A program made the position numbers and the translations under genes. Shown piece after piece: positions 1 to 6,233 of a stretch of DNA of 6,604 nucleotides (its first letter is position 1; each line of letters opens with the position of its first letter). Source of the DNA: Vermiphilus sp. GTDB taxonomy: Bacteria; Ratteibacteria; UBA8468; B48-G9; JAFGKM01. The stretch is taken from positions 1 through 6,604 of the forward strand of contig DYKC01000007.1 in the NCBI GenBank assembly GCA_020722825.1. Reading direction: 5' to 3'. Under the pieces are notes generated by a model. That model did no database searches. It had not been told where the DNA came from and worked only from the letters and a program-made list of their open reading frames with translations.

Positions 1-1052
1 TCGTCTGAAAGGACTTTTTCAATCGCGGATGCGATTTCTTCAACGCTGTACGGGTCAACAAGAACAGCGGCATTTCCTGCCACCTCCGGCATAGAAGTAA
101 TGTTTGAGGTAATAACGGGACAATTGCATGCCATCGCCTCCAGTATGGGCAGTCCAAATCCCTCGTAAAGAGACGGGTATACATAAAGGTCTGCTCCGCT
201 GTAAAGATAGGGGAGATCTTCCCGATTTACATACCCAGTCAGTATGACATCATCCCTAATGCCTGCTGGCAGTTTTTCCAATGCATCAAAAAACCTACCG
301 TCCAATGGTCCTTTTGGACGGCCTGCGATTACAAGTTGATATTCTCTAAATCTCCTCTTTGCTTTTTCAAACGCTAAAACCAACCGGATAAGGTTTTTGC
401 GCGGGTAAATTGCGCCCGTAAAAAGAAGATATCTTTTTGAAATACCGTATTTTGCAGGTGTGTTTTTTCTTTTTTCCTTGTCTTCGCAAGGATGGAAAAA
501 AAAGGTATCCACTCCCAGGTGTGTTACGCTAATTTTACAGGGGTTGACAGAAAAATATTTCAGAATATCTTTTTTACTATATTCTGAAACCGTTATTATT
601 CTGTCAGCTCTGGATATAGATGCCTTTAACTTTTTGGAAACTCTTCTAAGTTTCTTATTGGAAAACCAATCGCTGGATTCGGGTATCAAATAAATGAGGT
701 CATGAATGGTTACGACAACCTTTGCTTTGTCAGTCACAACAATTCCCATATCGGGCAGATGTATAATATCGGTTCTGCCGGTAAACAACTTTATAGGCAG
801 AATTTTTTCACAGTATTTGCCTATTATTCCTCTGGGCAGTCTTATGGCTTTTGTCTTAAAATTCTTCTGTTCCGGAAGGTGAACTCTTAAACCTTCAATT
901 TCTTTTTTGCTGTTTTTTGAGGTGAAGTAATAAAGGATATATGAATTTTCGCCGTCAATCTTTGCTATACTGCGTATTAGATTATACGCATACCAGTGCA
1001 GGCCAGTTTTAAATTCCGAAGCAATAAGGTCACAATCAAACGCTATTTTCAT
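1..1052 (-). CDS. GT4 family glycosyltransferase, mannosyltransferase-like (3' end cut by window edge)
   Basis: Cytoplasmic or membrane-associated GT-B retaining glycosyltransferase that would move a sugar from a nucleotide-sugar donor onto a growing glycan. My translation from the ATG at 1052 gives 350 open codons that run off the left edge. Family members are usually about 370-390 residues, so only a short C-terminal piece should be missing. Visible landmarks are an N-terminal MKIAFD strand, HDL at 117-119, TVSEYSK near 154-160, LGVD near 179-182, the donor-domain TGAIYPRKN at 212-220, and the EX7E signature EGFGLPILE at 297-305, followed by the usual APE-like tail with MPEVAGNAAV at 321-330. 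The PRKN/EGFGLP style resembles MtfA/WbpY-type mannosyltransferases, but the donor sugar cannot be told from motifs. The start overlaps the GT2 stop codon (ATGA, 1052-1049), which suggests translational coupling. The ribosome-binding site is weak (AAGAG/GAG-like), as expected for a coupled gene. Confidence 0.93.
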   Translation of the reverse strand, partial: MKIAFDCDLIASEFKTGLHWYAYNLIRSIAKIDGENSYILYYFTSKNSKKEIEGLRVHLPEQKNFKTKAIRLPRGIIGKYCEKILPIKLFTGRTDIIHLPDMGIVVTDKAKVVVTIHDLIYLIPESSDWFSNKKLRRVSKKLKASISRADRIITVSEYSKKDILKYFSVNPCKISVTHLGVDTFFFHPCEDKEKRKNTPAKYGISKRYLLFTGAIYPRKNLIRLVLAFEKAKRRFREYQLVIAGRPKGPLDGRFFDALEKLPAGIRDDVILTGYVNREDLPYLYSGADLYVYPSLYEGFGLPILEAMACNCPVITSNITSMPEVAGNAAVLVDPYSVEEIASAIEKVLSD

Positions 1053-1954
1053 TCTCTGCTCTTAAGTAGACAATGTAATTGGAGCCATAACTTTCTGATG
1101 AAAAATCTTCTTGTGCGGCATTTTTTGAGGTGTGCCCTTGCCTGTTCCATTTTGCCTGCTTTTATGCAGTGTGCGGCAGAACTCAGCCTGAATTTGTTGG
1201 CGTATTCCGCTATATATCTTTTTCTCTCAGCAGGAATATCCCGGTTGTTTTTTAAAAATTCCTCAAGTGTGTTCACTATGCGATATCCTTCAAGCATTAC
1301 ATTGGTTTTTATCACGGAGCCCGGGACATCCTTGTAATATGTGGCACCGACATACCGGCTGAATGCTATGGGATATTTCAAGGCAATTCTTGCCCACATA
1401 TCAAGGTCTCCTCCTCGCCTCACACCTTCAGGGAAAAATCCAACCGTCTCAAATACATATCTCGGAACGGCCACCGCTCCTGTACATATGGGAGAAGCAC
1501 CGTATAAAGAAGACCTGAAATAGTCAGGAATGATACCTTCTTCAGGGACAAACCAGAACCTGGGAACCTTTATACTGCCGTCCATTTTCTTCTCTTTATA
1601 TGCAGTAGCATATGCACCGGCAGAAGGATATTTCTCCTTTAACCTCAAAACTGTCTCAAGGAATTCCGGTTTCCACTCATCATCCGCATCAAGGAAGGTA
1701 ACAAAATCAGATGTGGCATTTCTTATACCTGTATTCCTTGCTGCATGTCCTCCCGGAGATGGATTATCCCTGTGTAGAAGTTTTATTCTACTATCTTTAT
1801 ATTCCTCAACCACCTTTTCACTACCATCTGTTGAACCATCATTAACAACCATAATCTCAAAGTTTTGAAAGGTTTGACACAGTATGGAATTGACGGCTCT
1901 TTTTACATAGCCGGCTTTGTTGTATAGCGGTATAACCACCGAAATTTCAGGCAT
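1049..1954 (-). CDS. GT2 family glycosyltransferase with TPR-like tail
   Basis: GT-A-fold, inverting glycosyltransferase of 301 residues, using a nucleotide-sugar and a divalent metal. The N-terminal domain opens with ISVVIPLYNKAGYVKRAV (4-21), then VNDGSTDGS at 37-45, the metal-binding DXD-type loop FLDADDEW at 87-94, and GGDLDMW at 181-187 in the place where family members carry the ED/GD-x-W acceptor motif with the catalytic acid. After about residue 245 comes a helical tail. Residues 249-279 look like a TPR-style helix pair (AAHCIKAGKMEQARAHLKKC), a common add-on in O-antigen GT2 enzymes. The end (about 282-299) is basic and aromatic and may touch the membrane. The start is supported by a GGAG ribosome-binding site 9 bases upstream and by a promoter further up. 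It is the first gene of a leftward operon with the GT4 gene that follows. Donor and acceptor are unknown. Confidence 0.95.
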   Translation of the reverse strand: MPEISVVIPLYNKAGYVKRAVNSILCQTFQNFEIMVVNDGSTDGSEKVVEEYKDSRIKLLHRDNPSPGGHAARNTGIRNATSDFVTFLDADDEWKPEFLETVLRLKEKYPSAGAYATAYKEKKMDGSIKVPRFWFVPEEGIIPDYFRSSLYGASPICTGAVAVPRYVFETVGFFPEGVRRGGDLDMWARIALKYPIAFSRYVGATYYKDVPGSVIKTNVMLEGYRIVNTLEEFLKNNRDIPAERKRYIAEYANKFRLSSAAHCIKAGKMEQARAHLKKCRTRRFFIRKLWLQLHCLLKSRE

Positions 1955-1963
1955 TTTTTATTG

Positions 1964-1967
1964 CTCC
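1964..1967 (-). promoter_or_regulatory. Ribosome-binding site of the GT2 gene
   Basis: Read on the minus strand, GGAG lies 9 bases before the ATG at 1954. This is normal Shine-Dalgarno spacing and fixes the start of the GT2 gene. Confidence 0.75.
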
Positions 1968-2012
1968 AGTATTTTATTTATCTGTCAGGGAAGTGTTAAA
2001 TTTACCTTCATT

Positions 2013-2041
2013 ATTATAGTTTATAACCTTGACTGTGGCAA
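2013..2041 (-). promoter_or_regulatory. Sigma70-type promoter for the leftward GT2-GT4 operon
   Basis: On the minus strand, TTGCCA (2041-2036) and TATAAT (2018-2013) are separated by exactly 17 bases. The -10 box is a perfect consensus and the -35 box matches 4 of 6. Transcription would start near 2006, giving a leader of about 50 bases before the GT2 ATG at 1954. This implies that the GT2-GT4 pair is transcribed separately from the operon to the right. AT-rich sequence produces chance matches, but position, spacing and orientation all fit. Confidence 0.6.
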
Positions 2042-2151
2042 TATTTTCAGCAAAGGCAGGTTTTCTTTAATGTGACAGGTATTTTCTCAAATGTCATTTT
2101 TCTCAGAGAAATGCCCCTTATCAAACCCATTTTGTATAGTTTGGCGTATTG

Positions 2152-2166
2152 TGGTAAATTTTACCA
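2152..2166. repeat. 15-bp perfect palindrome, possible operator or 5' UTR hairpin
   Basis: TGGTAAATTTTACCA is a 7-bp inverted repeat with a single central base. It ends 21 bases before the deacetylase ATG and 3 bases before that gene's GGGAG ribosome-binding site. As DNA it has the form of a dimeric repressor site. As RNA it could form only a small 6-bp hairpin with a 3-base loop. No regulator is encoded in the window, so its role is a guess. Confidence 0.35.
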
Positions 2167-2169
2167 TAC

Positions 2170-2175
2170 GGGAGA
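2170..2175 (+). promoter_or_regulatory. Ribosome-binding site of the deacetylase-like gene
   Basis: GGGAGA precedes the ATG at 2188 by 12 bases, slightly long spacing. A GTG at 2179 is in frame but is followed at once by a TAA stop, so 2188 is the first usable start after this site. Confidence 0.5.
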
Positions 2176-2187
2176 CCTGTGTAAATA

Positions 2188-3135
2188 ATGTTTATACAGT
2201 CAAAAGAAAAAATTCACACCTTAAAATATGTTCTGAGGGGATTGTACAAAAGCGACTCTGAGATTAAGGAATTTTTGAAGACGTTTCATTTCTCGCTCAA
2301 TTTTATCCCGTGTTTTTCCAGATGGCGGTTTTTGTATAACCTGAAGAAATATAAAACCTTACAGTTGAAACACCACATAAGTTATGTCTTTGCTGTGCGA
2401 GACAGATTCTGTGAATTTAAGGGGATAAAAGAAAAAGAAGGGCATCCTTCATTCTTGATACGAATAGATGACTTTCCTCACTGGGAAAGAACACTTGAAG
2501 ATTTTAAAAGGTTTCATCAGGTTATGGAGGAGTTTGATATCCCTTATCTGCTTGGAGTAACACCCTGTCTTTCTCTTGACAGGCATAATCCTTTCAATAC
2601 TGACTTCAAAAAAATAGATTTTCGGGAAGCAGAAATTATAAAACACCCTTTAATAGAGATTGCAATGCACGGATTTTCCCACCAGACAAACAACACAAAA
2701 AAGAACAGTGAGTTTACGGGACTGAGAGAGAAAGAGGTGACGGAGAAGATAGAAAAAGGGCTGGAGATATTTAGTAGATTTGATATAAAACCTATTGCAT
2801 TTATTCCACCGTTTGACGAGATTGATATGACTTCTTACAAAGTACTTTCAAGGTATTTTAAAATTATCACAGGTGGACCCGATTCTGCCAAGAATATTGG
2901 ATACAAGTTGTCCCCATCATTCTTTAAGGGGGCTGTTTATGTCCCTTATTACAGGCCATCAGGTAGTATTGCCTTTCTAAAAAAGTTTTTAAAAGATACT
3001 CCTATTCGGAGGGAGATTATACTGCCTATTGTAATACACTGGGCTAATGAATCAGCAAATAGATACAAAGACCTTACCGAGTTAATGAGAATAATCAAAA
3101 GCAATACCTTAAGATTTAAAGAAATTATTGTTTAA
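2188..3135 (+). CDS. Polysaccharide deacetylase-like protein (CE4/NodB superfamily, DUF2334-like)
   Basis: Protein of 315 residues resembling the carbohydrate esterase 4 superfamily, whose members remove acetyl groups with a metal held by Asp-His-His. Visible elements in order are FLIRIDDFPHWE at 89-100, giving the DD pair at 94-95 (motif 1); HGFSH at 161-165, the H-x3-H motif 2 in the DUF2334 style rather than the usual HS/TxxH; FIPPFDEID at 205-213, in the place of the motif 3 loop; and IVIHWANE at 281-288, where a C-terminal catalytic His (284) would sit. The first 85 or so residues are not recognised. They are basic and aromatic with no signal peptide, so the protein is probably cytoplasmic and may act on a sugar nucleotide or a lipid-linked glycan before export (inference). 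It is the only plus-strand gene. Its last 11 bp overlap the convergent GT4 gene. I see no convincing plus-strand promoter. Substrate, and even deacetylase activity, are unproven. Confidence 0.85.
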   Translation: MFIQSKEKIHTLKYVLRGLYKSDSEIKEFLKTFHFSLNFIPCFSRWRFLYNLKKYKTLQLKHHISYVFAVRDRFCEFKGIKEKEGHPSFLIRIDDFPHWERTLEDFKRFHQVMEEFDIPYLLGVTPCLSLDRHNPFNTDFKKIDFREAEIIKHPLIEIAMHGFSHQTNNTKKNSEFTGLREKEVTEKIEKGLEIFSRFDIKPIAFIPPFDEIDMTSYKVLSRYFKIITGGPDSAKNIGYKLSPSFFKGAVYVPYYRPSGSIAFLKKFLKDTPIRREIILPIVIHWANESANRYKDLTELMRIIKSNTLRFKEIIV

Positions 3136-4189
3136 CAAGACCCGAAAAATATTTTTCTAATTTTTCTCCCTGTCTTTCCACACTAAACTCCTGGATTTTT
3201 TTGTACCCTTCTTCTGACACCTCCCTGAAGTATACGTTATTTTCAAGCAGTGTAATAACACCTTTAAGCAGTTCTCCTCTGTCCCCTGGCTGAACGACTA
3301 TAGCAGTCTTTCCTTTTACTGCATAATCGGAGATTCCTCCTACATCTGTTGTAACCACGGCGCATCTTGATGCCATCGCTTCCATTGGCGGATTTGGACA
3401 GGCATCTCTCTTACTTGGAAAAATCAGGATATCTGTGGTTCTATAGAAATTACTGAGGTTTTTAATGTATGTCCCATTTATAAATTGCACAAAAGAAGGG
3501 ATATGTTTTTCTTTCCATTCCCCAGCGACCTGAAATCTCAAAGAGGGGTATCTTCTGTGTAATTCTTCCATAACCCAGAAGCCGTCTTCCATTCCCTTAT
3601 GAGGTGGTTTTTTGTTATAAAAAAGCATTCCTATTGTCTGCGGGGTTTCCTTTTGTGCAGGATTGCTGAAAATCTTCGTGTTCACTCCGTTTAACAAAAG
3701 GAATATATCTCTTTTTAGTCGTTCTTCAAGCAACTGTTTAACAAGCGAGGAAATTGCAACGAGGTATATATTGTAAGGAAGAGTTCTGACCTTTTCGGCA
3801 AAAAATATGTTACATACTCTCATCACTTTTTTACCGTATTCTGCAGACAACTTTTCAATAAGTGGTAGGAAATACTCCATTGAAAAAAACGTTATGTCTG
3901 ACGGTGAAAGGTATCTCTCATTGATTGACGGTATAACCATAACGGGACATTTGACATCTATCCACGGCAATTTTTTGACATATCTGATTCTCCTTCCCGA
4001 AATAAGGTGAGCAATCTCACCCATCTTTAGTTCAAATGCCTGTTTCCTGTTTTTTGCTTTTCTCCTCCTGAGCGGCTTTATGACCGAAACGTTATGGCCC
4101 TTTGAATACAAATAGTTTCCATATTCCAGCAGTTGTTTGTTTGGCCCTGACGGCCTTTTATCAATGGAACTTAATATGTTTATCTTCAT
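3125..4189 (-). CDS. GT4 family glycosyltransferase (atypical EX7E site)
   Basis: GT-B-fold glycosyltransferase of 354 residues. The N-terminal acceptor domain begins with MKINILSSIDKRPSGPNKQL (1-20), the SGPN loop standing where GT4 enzymes have their glycine-rich loop. The linker carries LLLNGVNTKIF (164-174). In the donor domain, PPHKGMEDGFWVMEEL (195-210) resembles the helix after the R/KxxKG donor-phosphate motif. The nucleotide-sugar site is at 257-272 (FPSKRDACPNPPMEAM), so the usual EX7E reads D262-x7-E270. TTDVGGISDYA (280-290) and a conserved C-terminal domain follow, and length is normal. It is the last gene of the rightmost operon. Its ATG overlaps the GT9 stop (ATGA, 4189-4186), and it also has its own AAAGGA ribosome-binding site inside the GT9 gene. 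Its 3' end overlaps the deacetylase-like gene on the other strand. Sugar specificity is unknown. Confidence 0.93.
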   Translation of the reverse strand: MKINILSSIDKRPSGPNKQLLEYGNYLYSKGHNVSVIKPLRRRKAKNRKQAFELKMGEIAHLISGRRIRYVKKLPWIDVKCPVMVIPSINERYLSPSDITFFSMEYFLPLIEKLSAEYGKKVMRVCNIFFAEKVRTLPYNIYLVAISSLVKQLLEERLKRDIFLLLNGVNTKIFSNPAQKETPQTIGMLFYNKKPPHKGMEDGFWVMEELHRRYPSLRFQVAGEWKEKHIPSFVQFINGTYIKNLSNFYRTTDILIFPSKRDACPNPPMEAMASRCAVVTTDVGGISDYAVKGKTAIVVQPGDRGELLKGVITLLENNVYFREVSEEGYKKIQEFSVERQGEKLEKYFSGLVKQ

Positions 4190-5178
4190 TTCTCTATTTC
4201 CTTTATTTTTCGGTAAACATCTTCAACCGTTATTTTCTTCATACACCTCATATCACTGCATCTTTTTTTATAACAGGGGCTGCAATCAACTTTCTTATAA
4301 ATATAATGTACGCCTGCAGGACAGTGGAGAAGTGGGTTGGTCGGTCCGAAAATTCCAATAACCTTTGTCCCTGCTGCCGCGCCAACATGCAGAGGTCCTG
4401 AATCCCCCGTTACTAAGACCAAAGATTTTTCAAGTATTAAAGATAGGTTGTAAAAGTCAGTTTTATTTACAAGGTTTTTAGGTTTATTTCGCATTCTTGC
4501 AACTATTTCGTCTGTATATACTGAATCTCCGGAACCAACCAAAATTACCTCATATCCATCTTCTATAAGTTTATCTGCAAGTTCTGCAAACTTTCCCTTT
4601 CCCCATCTTTTTGAAGGCCATTCTTTTGCCGACAGGGGATGGATGGTTATCCATCTTTTCTCTTTATCAAGATTATAATTTTTTATAAATTCATTAAAGT
4701 TTTTTCTTTTCTGCTCGGGTATCCAAAGTTTTAAGTCCTTTATATATTGTTTAACTCCGACAAATTCAAGAATTGAAGGGCGGGGTTTATCAACGGCATT
4801 TTTTTTCTTTTTTCTCTTCCTTACCCCTTTTGTCAAGAAAAGCCTGCCGATTTTTTTTCTATACGTTCCGTACCTTTTTTCCCCGCCGGCCAAAAAACAG
4901 TAAAAATTTGTTTTTAAGTTTCCCTGTGCATCAAAAATAATATCAAGTTTTAAATTCCTCAATCCTCTAATCACATGCAGAAAATTGAAAAATTTATACC
5001 CTGCCGGCAGATAAAATATTTTTTTGAATAAAGGAGAATATTCAACAGTTTCTCTGTAAACCTCCTGCGTTAAAAGATAAACATCATCTTCCGGAAAATT
5101 TACTTTTACTGTTTGAAAAAAAGCGGAAGAAAGAATCATATCGCCGAACGCACCTGTTTTGATTATTAGAATTTTCAT
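4186..5178 (-). CDS. GT9 family glycosyltransferase (ADP-heptose:LPS heptosyltransferase-like)
   Basis: GT-B inverting enzyme of 330 residues, in the family of WaaC/WaaF heptosyltransferases that add L,D-heptose to the LPS inner core on the cytoplasmic face of the inner membrane. Landmarks are KTGAFGDMILSS (7-18) with the conserved GD (Asp13, catalytic base position), IIFDAQGNLKT (80-90), IHPLSAKEWPSKRW (179-192) with the Lys of the donor site, VTGDSGPLHVGAAAGT (256-271) holding the DSGxxH ADP-heptose signature, and GIFGPTNP (275-282). The C-terminus has the Cys-rich motif CSPCYKKRC (299-307) with another Cys at 312, seen in a subset of GT9 proteins. A lysine/arginine-rich patch at 119-126 may help membrane contact. 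Its ATG overlaps the upstream GT4 stop (ATGA, 5178-5175). GT9 members also exist that use other sugars, so heptose is likely but not certain, and I do not assign waaC or waaF. Confidence 0.94.
   Translation of the reverse strand: MKILIIKTGAFGDMILSSAFFQTVKVNFPEDDVYLLTQEVYRETVEYSPLFKKIFYLPAGYKFFNFLHVIRGLRNLKLDIIFDAQGNLKTNFYCFLAGGEKRYGTYRKKIGRLFLTKGVRKRKKKKNAVDKPRPSILEFVGVKQYIKDLKLWIPEQKRKNFNEFIKNYNLDKEKRWITIHPLSAKEWPSKRWGKGKFAELADKLIEDGYEVILVGSGDSVYTDEIVARMRNKPKNLVNKTDFYNLSLILEKSLVLVTGDSGPLHVGAAAGTKVIGIFGPTNPLLHCPAGVHYIYKKVDCSPCYKKRCSDMRCMKKITVEDVYRKIKEIEK
4199..4204 (-). promoter_or_regulatory. Ribosome-binding site of the 3125-4189 GT4 gene
   Basis: AAAGGA on the minus strand ends 9 bases before the ATG at 4189 and lies within the 3' coding end of the GT9 gene. 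It is the clearest Shine-Dalgarno site among the overlapping junctions, so this gene may be translated partly on its own. Confidence 0.5.
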
Positions 5179-6233
5179 TTTAGCAATTCTTTATAAACGC
5201 TCAGAGTTTTTTCTATCATACTTGCAACCGTAAAGTTTTTAAGGGCGTTTTCATAAGCGACGTTTATAATGTCTGTCTTAATACCTGGATTTTCAAGAAT
5301 AAATTTAATTTTGTGTGCCAGTTGCTCTACATTGCCCGGTTCAACGAGAAAACCTGTCTTTCCATCATCTATCAGTTCAGGTATTGCCCCTATGTTTGTT
5401 GCTATAACGGGCGTTTTTGACATTTGTCCCTCAACGACCGTCCTTCCGAATCCTTCAGGCTCAAGAGATGGAACAATCAGAACATCTATATTCCCGAGTG
5501 CTTTTCTGGCGTCCATGCTGACAATTTCAACAGATTCAGTCATTCTGTTTTCTATTATCCACTTTTCCAGTTTTGACCTGTAAGACCTGCTTCCGCTTCC
5601 AACGATAAGCGCTCTAATTTTTATACCCTCGTCAGAGAGTTTCTTCACCGCTTCAAGGAAAAAAAGGTGACCCTTCCCTGCAGTAAAACGGGCAATCATA
5701 CCTACGGTGAAATCAGGTGATGAAGTTCTGGCAACCTTAAGAAAACCTTCGTCTATACCGTTATAGACGACACGTATTTTTTCTTCCTCAATCCCGAGAT
5801 ATTCTGCGGCATATTTTTTTAGGACGTTACTTACCGTTATCACCAGTTTGCCTTTTCCCACAGACTGACTGTACCACCTGAGGGTATGGAAACTATGGAT
5901 GCTGGTGACCCACGGGATGTCCGGAAAAGACTTCATAACGCAATAAGCAATCCAGCAGGGGAAACGACTTTGCACGTGGACTATATCAGGTTTTTCCTCT
6001 TTTATTATTTTTTTCAGTCGGCGGTAGGATTTCAAAAAAATAGGTAGTGTTTTGCTGTCCATAGGAACGTTATGCCATCTGATACCTTTTTCAATGAGAG
6101 ATGGTACGAACCTTCCGTTTCCGCAGGCAACAACCACGTTATGTCCGAGTTCCAATGCCTTCAGGGAAAAATCATAGACTCCCCTCTCTATGCCGCCGAA
6201 GTCCATTGATGGCAGTACACGCAGTATCTTCAT
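5175..6233 (-). CDS. GT4 family glycosyltransferase, LPS-type
   Basis: GT-B retaining glycosyltransferase of 352 residues with a fully canonical set of motifs. These are the N-terminal loop PSMDFGGIERGV (8-19), IVHVQSRFPCWIA (84-96), SIHSFH (111-116), ITVSNVLKKY (132-141), VVYNGID (155-161), the donor-phosphate region GMIARFTAGKGHLFFLEA (178-195), and the EX7E site EGFGRTVVE with Glu260 and Glu268, followed by TPVIATNIGAIPELI (274-288). This is the style of LPS core and outer-core glycosyltransferases, but the motifs do not give the sugar. The start at 6233 gives the expected MKILRVLPSMDFGG opening. It overlaps the stop of the PIN gene (ATGA, 6233-6230) and I see no Shine-Dalgarno site there, so translation probably depends on ribosomes finishing the PIN gene. 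Confidence 0.95.
   Translation of the reverse strand: MKILRVLPSMDFGGIERGVYDFSLKALELGHNVVVACGNGRFVPSLIEKGIRWHNVPMDSKTLPIFLKSYRRLKKIIKEEKPDIVHVQSRFPCWIAYCVMKSFPDIPWVTSIHSFHTLRWYSQSVGKGKLVITVSNVLKKYAAEYLGIEEEKIRVVYNGIDEGFLKVARTSSPDFTVGMIARFTAGKGHLFFLEAVKKLSDEGIKIRALIVGSGSRSYRSKLEKWIIENRMTESVEIVSMDARKALGNIDVLIVPSLEPEGFGRTVVEGQMSKTPVIATNIGAIPELIDDGKTGFLVEPGNVEQLAHKIKFILENPGIKTDIINVAYENALKNFTVASMIEKTLSVYKELLK

Noticed and set aside
496..503. A8 run in the left GT4 gene as a phase-variation site
   Set aside because: A single run of eight in an AT-rich genome with an intact frame. Runs of seven also occur in the 5175-6233 gene, so it is not distinctive.
460..890. Plus-strand open frames at 460-693 and 702-890
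   Set aside because: Both are opposite the continuous 350-codon GT4 frame that runs from 1052 to the left edge.
996..1868. Plus-strand open frames at 996-1337, 1341-1523 and 1530-1868
   Set aside because: They lie opposite the GT2 gene, which has full family motifs. Their translations show no domain, and they have no spacing or ribosome-binding site that suggests a gene.
2029..2034. TTGACT as a plus-strand -35 box for the deacetylase gene
   Set aside because: No acceptable -10 box is found 16-18 bases downstream.
2036..2052. Sigma54-like element TGGCA...GC on the plus strand
   Set aside because: The GG and GC pairs are one base too far apart and the rest does not match. The bases also belong to the -35 box of the leftward promoter.
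2073..2111. TGACA-N14-TGTCA, a TTTTCTCA direct repeat and TTTCTC-A-GAGAAA in the intergenic region
   Set aside because: Arms of 5-8 bp in AT-rich DNA. They may be binding sites but are too short to support without conservation data.
3144..3157. 14-bp AT-rich palindrome GAAAAATATTTTTC followed by a T-run, a possible terminator for the plus-strand gene
   Set aside because: The stem is almost all A-T, too weak for an intrinsic terminator, and the sequence is coding in the GT4 gene.
3807..4401. Plus-strand open frames at 3807-4010, 4102-4401 and 4137-4361
   Set aside because: Antisense shadows of the GT4 and GT9 genes. The apparent hydrophobic stretches come from reading A-rich lysine codons in reverse.
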